This document shows positions 55,071 through 64,000 of a stretch of DNA of 64,000 bases, piece after piece. The position numbers were made by a program, and so were the translations under genes. The stretch covers positions 2,542,001 through 2,606,000 of the forward strand of contig BCHX01000002.1 of the NCBI GenBank assembly GCA_001599755.1, written 5' to 3'. How positions within the stretch are numbered: the first letter of the stretch is position 1; every line of letters starts with the position of its first letter. The notes under the pieces are model-generated. The model did no database searches and was not told where the DNA came from. It worked only from the letters and a program-made list of their open reading frames with translations. This DNA comes from Gliomastix tumulicola (taxonomy: Eukaryota > Ascomycota > Sordariomycetes > Hypocreales > Bionectriaceae).

Positions 55071-56517
55071 CAGGGCTGGGTGCACGACAAAACGACTGGC
55101 TTTGAGAACGCCCCAGCACATGGCGCGCAAATCTGGCCCTTTTTGTCGACTGCGGACATGGCTGCCATTAGTTGCTGATGCACAGACTCGAAGCACAAAC
55201 CTTCTCCCAATCAATGCAGGCGAGCATGCGTGCATGGCCATGTCAGATCACGCGAATATGCTGGCGGGGAATATTCTTGGTAATGAAACTCGATGATTAG
55301 AAACAAGGGCTGACTGGTCAACAACTGGTTGCATATACGACACACGTCTTCCACGATCAGCACACCCCCCTTTTGCGGTCGCCTGTTTAATCACAACGAC
55401 GACCACGGACTGGCGTTTGGTTCCTGGATCAATGGGGCGGACACAATTGAGGGACACGGAGGGATACCCAGCACACATGATTTTCTTTTCTTTCTTTCTC
55501 TTGTTCTTCTTTCTCTACGGATTTCCTTTGAATTGATGGACGGACGATAATGTACCACTACGAGCCTCGGAAGGACACGAAAGCACATGGGCCGGCTGCG
55601 CTGGTTCGCTTGCTGCAGCTGGACATGTCCCCCCCCTTTCGCCACACTCTCCTTTACCCTGTCCTGTTTCTCTCTCTCTCTCTCTCTCTTTTTTCTTCTT
55701 TTCTTTCTCTTTCTCTTGTTCTCTGTTTTAGATGGAGTTTAGAGGGGCTGGGAGGCCTGGTGAGGCAGCTTTCTCTAGGAAAGGGCGTATCGCGGTTGTT
55801 TTTTTCTCACTCTGCCTGTGTCTTCTCGTTATGGATTGTGATGCCCTGGTACGTTTGTTTGTCGTCGTTGGAATGTTTCGGAGGGAGGACTGGTTCTTTT
55901 TTTTCTCTCGGGATGGGTCGTGATGGTGTACATAGGATCCCATCGGGTGGCCTGAATACAAGATCAAGAATGAATCATCTTCTCGTTCGACGTCGGTGCC
56001 AGCTTCTCTTCGACCGGTGATGGTTTGGTAGGGTGACTGACACTTTGAGCACGGTCAAGGGGTAAAAGAAGAAACAAAAGCAAAAAATATACAACAGCCG
56101 GCCAACATTGCTGCAGATAAGAGATTCCCCCAGACAAATCGCCACTGAATTCGCCTGTTTCTGCCATTGGCATTCATCACGCAGTAAAAGCAGAAACCAC
56201 TCTGTCTACAGAAATTTCCTACGATTGACAAGTGTACTAGGGGCCAAGGCTTGCACAGAGGTCGCCGCGGAGGGATAAGCAAAGCGGAGAGCCGGTTGGG
56301 CTCTCTACCTTCTCGTACCCCCTTGCGATGCCTTGTGCCTGGCCCGTGACTGTGATGCCTGTTGCGATTCTATTCATATTGGCAGCAAGTCGGCGTCTTG
56401 ACAGCCGATTCTCAAGAAGTTGACTATCCATAGGAAGATGCCCCCAAGACTAAACGCTTCTTGCTCAACAACTAGATCCCTTGCTTTGGCCGCATCCTGC
56501 ATTACGCTATCAAACCC
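55071..56517. other. Convergent intergenic region, 1.4 kb
   Basis: Between the JmjC and lyase stops. It has a CT microsatellite (55664-55690) and T/C-rich stretches to about 55730; no gene supported. Confidence 0.55.
55664..55690. repeat. CT dinucleotide microsatellite
   Basis: About eleven CT units followed by poly-T/CTTT sequence, non-coding. Confidence 0.9.
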
Positions 56518-58240
56518 CTAATCCAACATAGCCTTGAGTACCTCGATCTGCTCCAGCACGCTTGATCGACTGGTACCGCCTTTAGCCGTTTTCAACTCGA
56601 CACTCGCTTCGTATTCGAATGCCTCCGAAATGTCTGCCGTGAACCGAGAATCAATGGCTTGCAGTTGCTCGAGGGTCAGCTTGTCCATCGGAATTTCCTG
56701 CTTCTCAGACAGTGCGACGACGCGTCCCGAGATGTGGTGAGCCTCCCTGAACGGACATCCCCTCCTCACCAGCCACTCTGCGACATCGGTGGCTAGCATC
56801 GTCTTATCCAGAGCAGCCTCCATCCGCTCTGGCCGCACCTTCAAGGTGGCAATGACCCCATTGGCGATGCCTAGACTGTCCGACACGGTCTGAACCGAAT
56901 CCAGCATGGGCAGCCAGCCTTCTTGGACATCTTTGTTGTATGTGTATGGCAAGCCTTTCAGATTCTGCCCAGTGAATCGTTAGTAGCTACTCTCGATACG
57001 GGTCCTGGCCACCCCTCAAAGGCAAAGGCAACTGGCTGATATGTTGGATATGAGGACTCACCATCATCAACCCAGCCATCTGACCGAAAGCACGCCCTGA
57101 CTTGCCGCGCAGAAGCTCCAAAGAGTCCGCGTTGAACTTGTTGGGCATCAAAGAGCTGCCCGTAGAATAGGCGTCGGCCAGCCGCACGAAGCCGAACTCC
57201 GATGTCGAATATATGATGAGGTCCTCAGCCCACCTGCTGATGTGGTTGGTGAAGATGGAGTTCCAGACCAGGAAGTCGATGAGGAAATCGCGATCGGCCG
57301 AGGTATTCATCGAGTTCAGGGTGATTCCGCTGAACCCAAGCTCCTCAGCTATTGCGTCTCGATCGATTCGGAACGGATTGCCGGCCAGAGCGCCACAACC
57401 AAGCGGACTCAGATTGACCCTCTCGAAGACCTGGCGCAGCCGCTCGAGATCCTGCTTGAACGCGGCGGCATGTGCCAGCAGCCATTGAGACCACCGAACT
57501 GGCTGAGCACGCTGGAGATGGGTGTATCCAGGCATGATATAGTCGCTTGAGGTTTTGCTCGTCAGCAAAGGGCCGCCGCCGCCGCCGCTTTTGGCCAGAG
57601 GTGGTGGGGAGGGAAGGGGGAGGGGTTGGGCTTACATTTCATCAGACGCCGCACGTGCGATAATGACCTTGAGGAATGCGACGAGTTGGCTGTCGATTTC
57701 GCGGATCCGATCGCGTAGCCACATGCGCATGTCACAGACAACTTGCTCGTTGCGGCTGCGACCTGTGTGCAGCTTACCCGCGGTGTCCTTGCCGATGACC
57801 TCTCCTAGGCGACGTTCGTTGGCCGTGTGAATCTGGGTCCAATTGTGTTAGCCTCGAGAACACGTTGTGTAGAATTGGATTGAGTGGCCTCTCACATCTT
57901 CGTCGTTCGGCATGATGGCGAAAGTCCCCTGCTTCCATTCTTCCATCACCTGGAGCAGACCACGCTCAATCGTCTGGAATTCGTCTTCGTTGATGATGCC
58001 AGCCTTGGAGTTGGCCCTGGCAAACGCAATCGATCCCAGGATATCTTCTCTGTAGAGAGCCTTGTCGTAGTGGATGGAGGCATTGTACTTGTGCATGAGA
58101 GGATCAATCGCGCCTACGCACACCGCGAGGTCAGTATACTGCATCCCGAAGCCTGTTCCCCGAGACAATTCGAACGAACCTGTGAACCTGCCCCCCCAGA
58201 GCATGCCAGCTGCAGGGGCGTCCGCCTTTTGCTCGGCCAT
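56518..58240 (-). CDS. arg4: Argininosuccinate lyase (diverged)
   Basis: 468 aa over exons 58240-58180, 58113-57896, 57832-57636, 57545-57062, 56964-56518. It belongs to the fumarase/aspartase superfamily and would split argininosuccinate to arginine and fumarate. Seen: [40 protein letters not shown] (substrate loop), [13 protein letters not shown] with catalytic H168, and the signature [10 protein letters not shown] at 288-297, which fits GSSxMPxKxN with the mobile-loop Ser and K295 present. It differs from the usual MPQKKNPD at three positions, and the C-terminal third ([14 protein letters not shown]) also departs from typical fungal forms. Intron 1 (66 nt) is open and in frame but splits GGRFTG/AIDP, so it is spliced. 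It may be the housekeeping Arg4 or a diverged paralogue; a second copy elsewhere would settle it. Confidence 0.88.
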
Positions 58241-59031
58241 GTTGGAAAGATTTGCCAGTGGCGTTCGTTGCGTTTTCGAGGCCGGTTAAATCAATGGGAT
58301 CAAGGAGACTAATGGAGCATCATGGCGCGTATTTGTACGGTCGGGCGTTCGAGATATGGGCGTGAGCTATCACGGTCGAAAAGTTTTGTTGGGGAATTGA
58401 AGTTGATCGATCAGTCAAGGGCAGTCATTGGAAAAATGTGTGGGGCCGATACCGGTGTCATGCATTGCCTGAGGACCCCGCCTTGCCCGCTTGCGATTTC
58501 TTAGAACGGTGAACACTTTCACATCTAAGAAGAACAACTTAATATACACGCAGGTTGATTCATTATATAAGATAAATTTTATAGGTAAAAATAATAAGCT
58601 TTAAATTATATTAATAAATTAAATTAAATTATTATTATATTATATTATATGTAAAGTTAATTAATATAATAATTTAGCTTATAATAAAGCAAGATAGCTA
58701 GGGAGAGATGCAGAGGTATATTAAATGCAAGACTTAAGCTTGCCTGGAAGGGTGGTGCTGTAGGCTGGCTTCAGGGGTTGTCGGGTACGTCACGTGGGCC
58801 CCCATACGCCGGGGTGCCGGCCATGCACTAGGAGGTTGCTTTACCAGCAAGTCGGGACCGGGATCTGGTGAGGATCTCGTTGTTATTGAGAATCCCAAGG
58901 GCGACACAGGTGAGCATATAAGAAGACAGGCTATGTTCCAGCCCCAGACCTCAAGGACAGCCCCCTCAGCCAGCGAGGCTGGGTCTATCAAGAACGTCTT
59001 CTATCACCCACTTTCGCAGCCCACGTAGGCT
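58241..59031. other. Intergenic region with AT island
   Basis: The lyase promoter is followed by a sharp AT-rich island (58545-58690) and then normal-composition sequence up to the ABC transporter stop. No gene supported. Confidence 0.55.
58545..58690. repeat. AT-rich RIP-like island
   Basis: About 145 bp almost purely A/T, with TAATATAAT and TTATTATATTATATTA words and no CpG, resembling the composition of 1-8721. Likely a small transposon fragment mutated by RIP. It marks a boundary between the housekeeping block and the transporter/sterol reductase pair. Confidence 0.6.
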
Positions 59032-62000
59032 CTATCCCAGCGTCCTTAGCACCAGCCAGGCTACGAGCCGATACACAAACACGCAAGCCACCATGCCGCC
59101 CACACTCACCAGCGGGTTCCCATCAAATCCATACAGCTCCAGTGCTTCCTGCCCGCTGCGCAGGGGACAAGAAGAAGAGCCGCCATCAAAGGGACAGGCA
59201 AAGACGACGTCCCGCAGCGTGTAGTACGCCAGCCCGCGGACCTGGTACCGGATGGGGGACAGGTAGTTCATGGCGCTGAACACGGCCGGCATGTCGATGA
59301 CGAGGACGCCCGCCATGGTGTTGGCCACCACGAGCAGCACGCCCATGAGGTTGATGGCGAAGCCGGCGCTCGTGGGGAACAGCGTGTGGAACACGATGCC
59401 GAGGCTCTCGCCGCAGGACAGGCCCGTGAAGCACGCCAGCGAGGCGGTGAGGTACGTGGCCGCCTCGCGGGGCAGGCCGACGGCGAAGACGGAGAGCAGG
59501 CCGAAGAAGAGGGCGCTGACGACCTCGAAGGGCAGCTCGACGGCCGTGTACGCGGCGAGGAAGGCGTCCATGCTGTAGGCTGCGTCTTCGGTCTCGCGGC
59601 GGGCGAGGTCCCTCTCGTCCGGGTAGACGGCCGCGTTGGTGAGCACGCCGATGACGTAGAAGCCGCCGAGCTGCTGGTAGAAGCCGAGACGCGTCTGCAG
59701 CGAGCGGTAGTCGGAGTCGAGGCCGGCGAAGAAGAGGGCGAAGAGGATGGCCACGCCGCTGGGCTGCATGAGCCGGGCCAGCAGTAGTCGTCCCTGCCGT
59801 CGCATGTTCGTCACGGCGCGGCGGATGAGCACGTTTGTTGATCTCTGGCCGCGCCGGAGGAACGGTTCTCTGTGCTGCTGCTGCTGCTGCTGCCCTAGAT
59901 GGGGCTCCGTTCCTGTGTGATTCGTGACAAGGACGGACGGTTGCTTATAGGGGAGGTTTGCTGCTGGCCCTCGTACGTCTGATAGTGATCCCTGAAGCGA
60001 TGATACGACATCGAGCGCAAAGTCTGCAGGATTGACATCGGACGGGCACTCGTGGCCGCATCCCGCCAGATACTCGACCATCTCCCCCGCCCTTCCGAAG
60101 TACGCCGGCGCGCCCTCGCTGTCGAGAAGCAGGACGTTGCCGAACAAGTCAAACATATCCGACCGCGGCTGGTGCAAGGCCACAATGACAGCCCGTCCCT
60201 CCTCGGCCAGGCTGCGCAGGACCTGCATGACGGTCAGCGCCGTAAAGGCATCCAGCCCGGAGGTAGGTTCATCAACCAGGAGAACCTGAGGGTCTGTCAG
60301 GATCTGGACAGCCAGCGTCAGACGCCTCTTCTCGCCGCCCGATATACCCCTGAACGAGGCATCGCTGCCCACCAGGGAGTCCGCGCATCCCACGAGACCC
60401 ATCTTGCGCAGCACGTCCTCCACCTTGTCGTGCCGCTGCGCATCACTCATGGCTGTGGGGAGACGCAGGTCGGCGGCGTAACGGAGCGTCTCGCGGACCG
60501 TCAGCGCCGGGAGGAGCATCTCGTCTGCTTGAGGTACGAGGGAGCAGCTCGACCGGAAGAGTTCGTCGGAGACCTCCTCCATGCCGCCGCCCAGTGAGAT
60601 GGTGCCTGACGATACGTACGAGACGCGGCCGGTGTTGCGCAGCCTGCGACCGATGGCGCCGAGGAGGGAAGACTTGCCACTGCCAGAGGGACCGAGCACA
60701 ATGTTCAGCATGCCCGCGTCGAATGTCAGCGTCATGGGGCCGACGATGTCGCGCGTGGCACCCCATCTTCCCAGGCTCCGTATGCTCCTCGTCCTGAGGC
60801 CGAGACGCACTTCATCAAGCTTGACCGATAGGTGAGGCCGTCGAACACAAGACAGTTCGGGAAGTGGTGCCAGGTGAACTGGAACTTGTGGCCGCGCGAA
60901 CGTGGACGCGGACGGACTATATGCTTTGCTCAGCGACATAGGCTTGACGTACGAGAAGCCCAGGATCGAGACCAGGCTGAAGAAGAGAATGAACACCACG
61001 AGAACAGCTATGGCCTGCCGGGTCCATCCCTGTGGGAATCCCAGGGACATAATGACAAAGTCCCCGCTGTAAGCAGTGCAATCCTCAGGGCGTGAAGATG
61101 GACATGCATACTGACTGCCCTCGAACTCGTTGCTAACATACGCCAGGAAGGTGTAATACTGGCGAATGGTCAGGATAAGGTCGAGAGACACTGAGAAAGA
61201 AGGAGAATTCTCACCGTATACGTGATCCAGCGAGTCCATCTGACATACGCAGGCATCGTGTCAATCTGGATAATCATGCCCGACGCGAGACTCTGCAAGG
61301 TATAAGACAGACTGGCAATCAAGCTCGCCCTGGCAAAGTCCCGGCCGAGCGCCACGCAGGCGGTGGCACAGAGAATGGCCACGTAGTGATTGGCGACGGT
61401 GACGGCAAGAAACGTGCCAAACCTGTCCGCAGCAGAGTCGAAGCCCGCCATGAAGTAGACGAGACACGAGAGGATGAGCGGCACGGGGATGTCCTCGGTC
61501 GGGAGCCTCGCGAGTCGCCGGGAGAGGAGGAAGGTGTAGGGGCTGACGCAGTGCTCTGCTGCTTCTGCTTCGAAGACGGGCATATCCGAGGAGAGGCGGT
61601 ACGTCTCGAAGATGAGGATGAGATAGCCTTGCAGGCTGGCGGCGACGTAGAGACATCCCTGACGGGCCCTGATGCCGGCCTGATCACGACCGAGATGGAG
61701 GAACATGTAGCCCACGGTCAGACCGACGAGTATCGCTTCCATGACGGATGCCGTCATCCCGAGGCGGTCTCTGTACGTGACCTTTGCGGTCCGAGAGGTC
61801 AGAGCACAAAGCCGCCTGAGGAAGAGCGTGCAGCGGGCCTTGCGTGGCCGGTCGCCAGCAGACACATTCCCTTCCATCGGCTCGTCCCCTGTGAGGTTGA
61901 GGGCTGGCGTCGTGTCTAGGGGAAAGCGACGCCTTGCTTCCTCTCTCCAGGCCGCCTGCAGACGCCTGACGCGGCTGCCGCACTCCCTCTCTGCCTCGGC

Positions 62001-62963
62001 GCTTCTGCCATCGACGGCCGTGACATCGATGATGAAATCCGCCGCGTTCACAAAGTCTGGCCTCGAGAAGCCCTGCGCCTCCAGCCAGGGGAGAGAGCCA
62101 GACACGGGGCCCGAATAGACGGGCATCCCTCGGGGGGCCAGAACGACGACATTCTCGACGAGCGACCATATCTCCATGCGCGGCTGGTGCAGCGTGACGA
62201 CGACGGTCCTCCCCCTCGCGGCGAGCTGCTGGAGCGTCCTCACCACGGACAGGGCACTGGCGGCATCAAGGCCCGTCGTGGGCTCGTCGAGGAGGAGGAG
62301 CGACGGATTTGACAGCAGCTGGACGCCGATGCTCACGCGACGCTTCTCGCCGCCGGAGCAGCCTCGCTTCCAGCCGTCTCCGATCCTTGTGTCGGCGCAG
62401 CGGCCGAGATGGAGCTCCTCGATGACGTCCTGCACGATCCGTCGGCGTGCGCTGCTGCCAGTTGAGGCCGGGAGCCGGAGACTGGCGGCGTACGTCAGGG
62501 TCTCCCTCACGGTTAGTGTAGGGATGAGAACGTCGTGCTGCGTGAGATATGCGAGTCTCACATCATCGCGATCAAGACGACCACCATTCTTTCTATTCCA
62601 TCGCACTGTGCCCTGAGTCACACTCGTGCCGCCTGGCAGTCGGCCGGCGACGGCGTTCAGGAGCGTCGTCTTGCCCGATCCGCTGGCTCCGACGATGGCC
62701 GTGATGGCGCCGGGGAGGAAGTCGGCGTCCACCGTGTCCAGCAGCAGTTGTTTCTCCTGCTGATGATGATGGTGATCCTCCCTGGTGATTCGGCGGCGGG
62801 AGGACAGCCTCGCCTTGAGCTTTCTTGCCACGCCGGCGGGAGTGAGCGGGAGTCTCCCGCCTCGAGAGAGCACGACTGAAAGACGGCGCACTTGGACAGT
62901 GATCTTGTCGATATCCGTGCCGAGGCCAGCATCTGGACGCACCTGCGATAGCGGATATTCCAT
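59032..62963 (-). CDS. Full-length ABCG transporter built of two WHITE-type halves
   Basis: 1291 aa over exons 62963-61215 and 61158-59032, order NBD-TMD-NBD-TMD. NBD1: Walker A GASGSGKTT (92-100), signature CSGGEKRR (202-209), Walker B LLLLDEPTTG (222-231), H-loop VVTLHQPR (H259). NBD2: GPSGSGKSS (about 739-747), ISGGEKRR (about 855-862), Walker B VLLVDEPTSG, H-loop VIVALHQPR. Both sites look complete and both signatures are the WHITE/ABCG half-transporter form, unlike the asymmetric PDR pumps of fungi. Each TMD has about six helices; a lumenal Cys-containing loop (ACPSSRPEDC and CPFDGGSSSCP) follows each half. It has a His run (about 64-67) and a Gln run before the second TMD. Likely exports lipids, sterols or hydrophobic metabolites. 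It starts at ATG 62963; a longer frame lacks an ATG. Divergent from the sterol reductase. Confidence 0.92.
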
Positions 62964-63300
62964 GGTTTCAACTGGGAAATACACTGTACACGGCCAGGCG
63001 TCCGGAGCTTCCCAAGCAGGGTGAGTGTTCCGCGCGCTTGGAGGATCAGAGAGAGATTCCTCGTATCAGTCATACTGGGTGACACCAACGGGATGATTAT
63101 GGGTAGAGGCCCGGAGGAAAAGCCCGGAGGAAAAGGCCCGATAGGCGAGAAACACGATCAAGTGTCGTTGTCTCAGATGCTCATAATATTATTGACACAG
63201 GTCCACGCACGAGCCATTTCTCCCTCCTTGTGAAAAAGAAGACGACCAAACCCTGCCAACCTGAGCTGACGAGTCATCACCGTCTTCAAACCCATCCAAG
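62964..63300. promoter_or_regulatory. Bidirectional promoter between ABCG transporter and sterol reductase
   Basis: A 337-bp space with both start codons facing outwards. It contains GGCCCGGAGGAAAAG repeated almost exactly (63108-63122 and 63123-63137 area, CCCGGAGGAAAA(A/G)G twice). Short enough for shared regulation; this is inference from geometry. Confidence 0.55.
63107..63138. repeat. Short tandem repeat CCCGGAGGAAAAG
   Basis: Two adjacent near-identical copies of about 15 bp lie in the middle of the bidirectional promoter, where a transcription factor could bind as a tandem site. Confidence 0.75.
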
Positions 63301-64000
63301 ATGCTCAAGACGATCCCCAAGACAAAGCCAGCCTCGAGTTGCACCGACGCAACAGGCCCGACGCCCCTGATGATACCCAAGATACCCAACACAGACGCCT
63401 TCACCCCTGCCGAATGGGGTCGCACAGGCCGAGGACGGTCCTGGCTGCGCTCCCTCGTCGCCGCCTCGCCCTGCCTCCTGGCGCCGCTGGCCTCCGTGTC
63501 CATCTTCGTCACTCTGGCGCAGTACGACGGCTCCCTCTCGCTCTTCCGCCGCGCCGTGGCTGAGCACGGCTTCTGGACCGTCTGCCGCCGCCACGGCCCG
63601 CAGCTCTCCTGGAAGGGCAGCCTCGCCGTCCTGGGCTGGGTCTGCCTCCAGGGCCTGCTCTACCGCTTCCTGCCCGGCCCCGTGCGCAGGAGCCAGTACA
63701 CGCCCGCCGGCCATCTGCTGTCCTACCGCATCAACGGCCTGTCGGCGTGGATCGTCACGCATGTGCTGTACGGCCTTGCCAGCTGGGGAGGCTGGCTGGA
63801 CCCGGCCTTCATCCCGCGCAACTGGAGCTGCCTCGTCGCCGGCATGAATCTGGCGGGCTTCGTCGTGTCGGCTGCTGCCTTTGTCAAGGCGCACGTGATG
63901 CCCTCTCACCCGGGCGACAGGAAGTTCAGCGGCTCTGTCATCTACGACTTCTACATGGGCATCGAGCTGAACCCGCGGCTGGGGGACAGCTTTGACCTCA
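63301..64000 (+). CDS. Sterol reductase, 7-dehydrocholesterol reductase-like (partial, cut by window edge)
   Basis: 233 residues seen with no stop before the window end; the 3' part is missing. This is the ERG4/ERG24/DHCR7 family of ER multi-pass NADPH sterol reductases. Early helices include SLVAASPCLLAPLASVSIFV and LAVLGWVCLQGLLYRFLPG. Then come TPAGHLLSYRINGLSAW, a W..P.FIPRNW segment, DRKFSGSVIYDFYMGIELNPRLGDSFDL. The TPAG, the NGL.AW and the short G(x)FD spacing after ELNPR suit the C-7 reductase branch better than Erg24 (C-14) or Erg4 (C-24), but the decisive C-terminal motifs lie outside. Length from start to ELNPR is close to the family norm, so ATG 63301 is reasonable. It is divergent from the ABCG transporter. 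Confidence 0.78.
   Translation, partial: MLKTIPKTKPASSCTDATGPTPLMIPKIPNTDAFTPAEWGRTGRGRSWLRSLVAASPCLLAPLASVSIFVTLAQYDGSLSLFRRAVAEHGFWTVCRRHGPQLSWKGSLAVLGWVCLQGLLYRFLPGPVRRSQYTPAGHLLSYRINGLSAWIVTHVLYGLASWGGWLDPAFIPRNWSCLVAGMNLAGFVVSAAAFVKAHVMPSHPGDRKFSGSVIYDFYMGIELNPRLGDSFDL

Noticed and set aside
59032..62963. Two separate ABC half-transporter genes
   Set aside because: A GTGAGA...CGCCAG intron (61214-61159) joins both halves in frame and restores a continuous membrane domain (WITYT/YYTFLAY).
1..64000. tRNA, 5S rRNA or snoRNA genes
   Set aside because: I looked for T-loop GGTTCRANYCC-like words with matching stems and for 5S-like box sequences and found none I could support by eye; a covariance-model search would be decisive.

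Overview
The window is nuclear DNA of a filamentous ascomycete, most likely a Sordariomycete. The evidence is short GT-AG introns of about 50-100 nt with CTGAC/CTAAC-type branch sites, typical Pezizomycotina gene content (Ssb-type Hsp70, SpaA/Spa2, Ssu72, Mcr1, Nbp2-like SH3, MARVEL, JmjC), intergenic spaces of 0.3-2.6 kb, and an AT-saturated block that looks like repeat-induced point mutation (RIP). I found no tRNA, rRNA, CRISPR or prokaryotic features.

Layout. 1-8721 is a gene-free AT-rich block strongly depleted in CpG, CpA and TpG. It contains a dead minus-strand Ty3/Gypsy retrotransposon in which reverse transcriptase, RNase H and integrase are still readable between RIP-type stops, plus LTR-like ends and a 71-bp tandem repeat. 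From 8722 the base composition becomes normal. 9496-10677 is an unknown coiled-coil protein. 12356-14570(-) is the ribosome-associated Hsp70 Ssb1, with a GC-AG intron. 15249-16483(-) is an extended SDR/NmrA-like oxidoreductase with two micro-exons. 17594-17982 and 18528-19527 are fungal proteins of unknown function. 20017-22565(-) is a large Ser-rich protein with two C-terminal membrane helices and a stop codon that splicing must avoid. 24464-26514 is an F-box protein and 29091-30644 a SprT-like zinc protease with low-complexity tails. 31533-33659(-) is an MFS transporter, divergent from 35078-37507, a transferrin-receptor/PSMA-like M28 peptidase. 37844-38999(-) is a MARVEL membrane protein, 39772-40998(-) mitochondrial NADH-cytochrome b5 reductase, 41804-43264(-) an Nbp2/Skb5-like SH3 protein, 45858-46690 Ssu72, 49102-51480 the polarisome scaffold SpaA, 53505-55070 a stand-alone JmjC protein and 56518-58240(-) a diverged argininosuccinate lyase.

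The right end looks more accessory. A roughly 140-bp AT island at about 58.55-58.69 kb is followed by a full-length ABCG transporter made of two WHITE-type halves (59032-62963, minus). This is divergently paired, across 337 bp, with a 7-dehydrocholesterol-reductase-like sterol reductase (63301 to the window edge). It may be the edge of a sterol/lipid metabolic and export locus, and it is the lead most worth following. Most other genes are housekeeping genes with individual promoters; no operon-like arrangement is expected. Exon boundaries were worked out by hand from splice consensus and reading frame. Every multi-exon model given here is in frame throughout, but none has transcript support.
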